Source: Setophaga petechia
Taxonomy: Eukaryota > Chordata > Aves > Passeriformes > Parulidae
Assembly: GCA_024362935.1 (NCBI GenBank)
Contig: JANCRA010000019.1
Location: forward strand, 898,001 to 962,000
Direction: 5' to 3'
Length of the DNA stretch: 64,000 nt
Below the pieces are notes generated by a model. The model saw nothing but the letters and a program-made list of their open reading frames with translations. It was not told the origin of the DNA and did no database searches. Below are positions 63,550-64,000 of this stretch, piece after piece (position 1 is the stretch's first letter; every line of letters begins with the position of its first letter). Made by a program: the position numbers and the translations under genes.

Positions 63550-64000
63550 TTTTTATTAAGACTTCAAAAGAGTATTTGGCTTGCAATGTGGTGGTCATGA
63601 AGTACGCTATTGAAAATCTTGGAAATCTGATTTTTTTTGTCACTGATATCAAAATACTGTGAGCTGAATCTTAAGGGAAAAGTAGAAGGTTAAGAACAAA
63701 AGCTGCTACAAGTTTCTTGTTTTCTTCTTGAACCAAGAAGGATTGTCCTCCTAAATAGGTGATTCACAGCCCTACCAGTTTCCTAAAGATCTGTTTGTAC
63801 TAGATACAGATAAATCTGGAAGTTCATGAGTTTGAAAAGCAAAGGAGACACAGGGGACAGGGATGTGTGGGCTGAAACATCAGAAGAACATGTATATAAA
63901 AGTAAATAGAGGCATTTTGTACATTTTTGACCTCACATGATCTGCATGATCACATAGTAAATATGAGGCAGTAGTAGTTTTCTGAAGTTTCTGAGCTAGA
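63550..64000. other. Non-coding DNA at window end
   Basis: No gene or recognised repeat. The sequence runs off the window edge. Confidence 0.55.

Noticed and set aside
63016..63600. Overlapping open frames of 136-173 codons on both strands
   Set aside because: They lie inside the GC-rich, repeat-bearing part of an LTR, where stop codons are scarce. They are artefacts of the repeat.
1..64000. CRISPR arrays, operons and bacterial insertion sequences
   Set aside because: CR1 and avian LTR content shows a vertebrate nuclear genome, and no regularly spaced repeats or bacterial-type gene clusters are present.

Overview
The window reads as non-coding nuclear DNA from a bird. It is AT-rich and, by eye, depleted in CpG. 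It carries typical avian interspersed repeats: CR1 LINE 3' ends with the terminal 8-base ATTCTATG-type repeat, and two long terminal repeats of an avian endogenous retrovirus family (ends TGTA.../...CCACCACA, conserved TAATTGGTGAGTGATCTC block). No open frame looks like an intact protein-coding gene. The open frames present are short (173 codons at most), overlap one another on both strands, lack recognisable domains outside repeats, and are about as long as chance allows in 64 kb. It is probably an intergenic stretch or part of a large intron; the sequence alone does not say which.

Layout. 1-15.6 kb: single-copy-looking non-coding DNA with homopolymer runs and a (CCAT)n array at 9.3 kb. 15.6-15.8 kb: a (TA)n array bracketed by a 13-base direct repeat, followed by a 14-bp perfect hairpin. 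15.8-29.4 kb: non-coding DNA holding a minus-strand MIR-like ancient SINE at 20.5 kb and weaker MIR-like scraps. 29.37-29.77 kb: a 394-bp solo LTR with a perfect 5-bp target duplication. 33.9-34.94 kb: a minus-strand CR1 copy covering part of the reverse transcriptase, an internal deletion and the 3' end. 35-60 kb: non-coding DNA with a (GTTT)n array, perfect hairpins near 39.1 and 49.4 kb, a very old CR1 relic at 41.4-41.5 kb, and stretches at 54.7 and 58.1-58.5 kb that look like conserved non-coding elements. 60.44-60.80 kb: a plus-strand CR1 3' end. 61.2-61.45 kb: a lysine/serine-rich candidate exon or gene relic with a good splice acceptor and an apparent frameshift. 62.62-63.55 kb: a 926-bp LTR of the same family and orientation as the 29-kb copy, which lacks about 530 bp of the middle.

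Nothing here amounts to an undescribed multi-gene system. The items most worth following up are the candidate exon at 61.2 kb, the full-length versus internally deleted LTR pair, the ancient SINE/CR1 relics, and the possible conserved non-coding stretches. Family assignments come from recognising sequence patterns by eye; no database search was possible.
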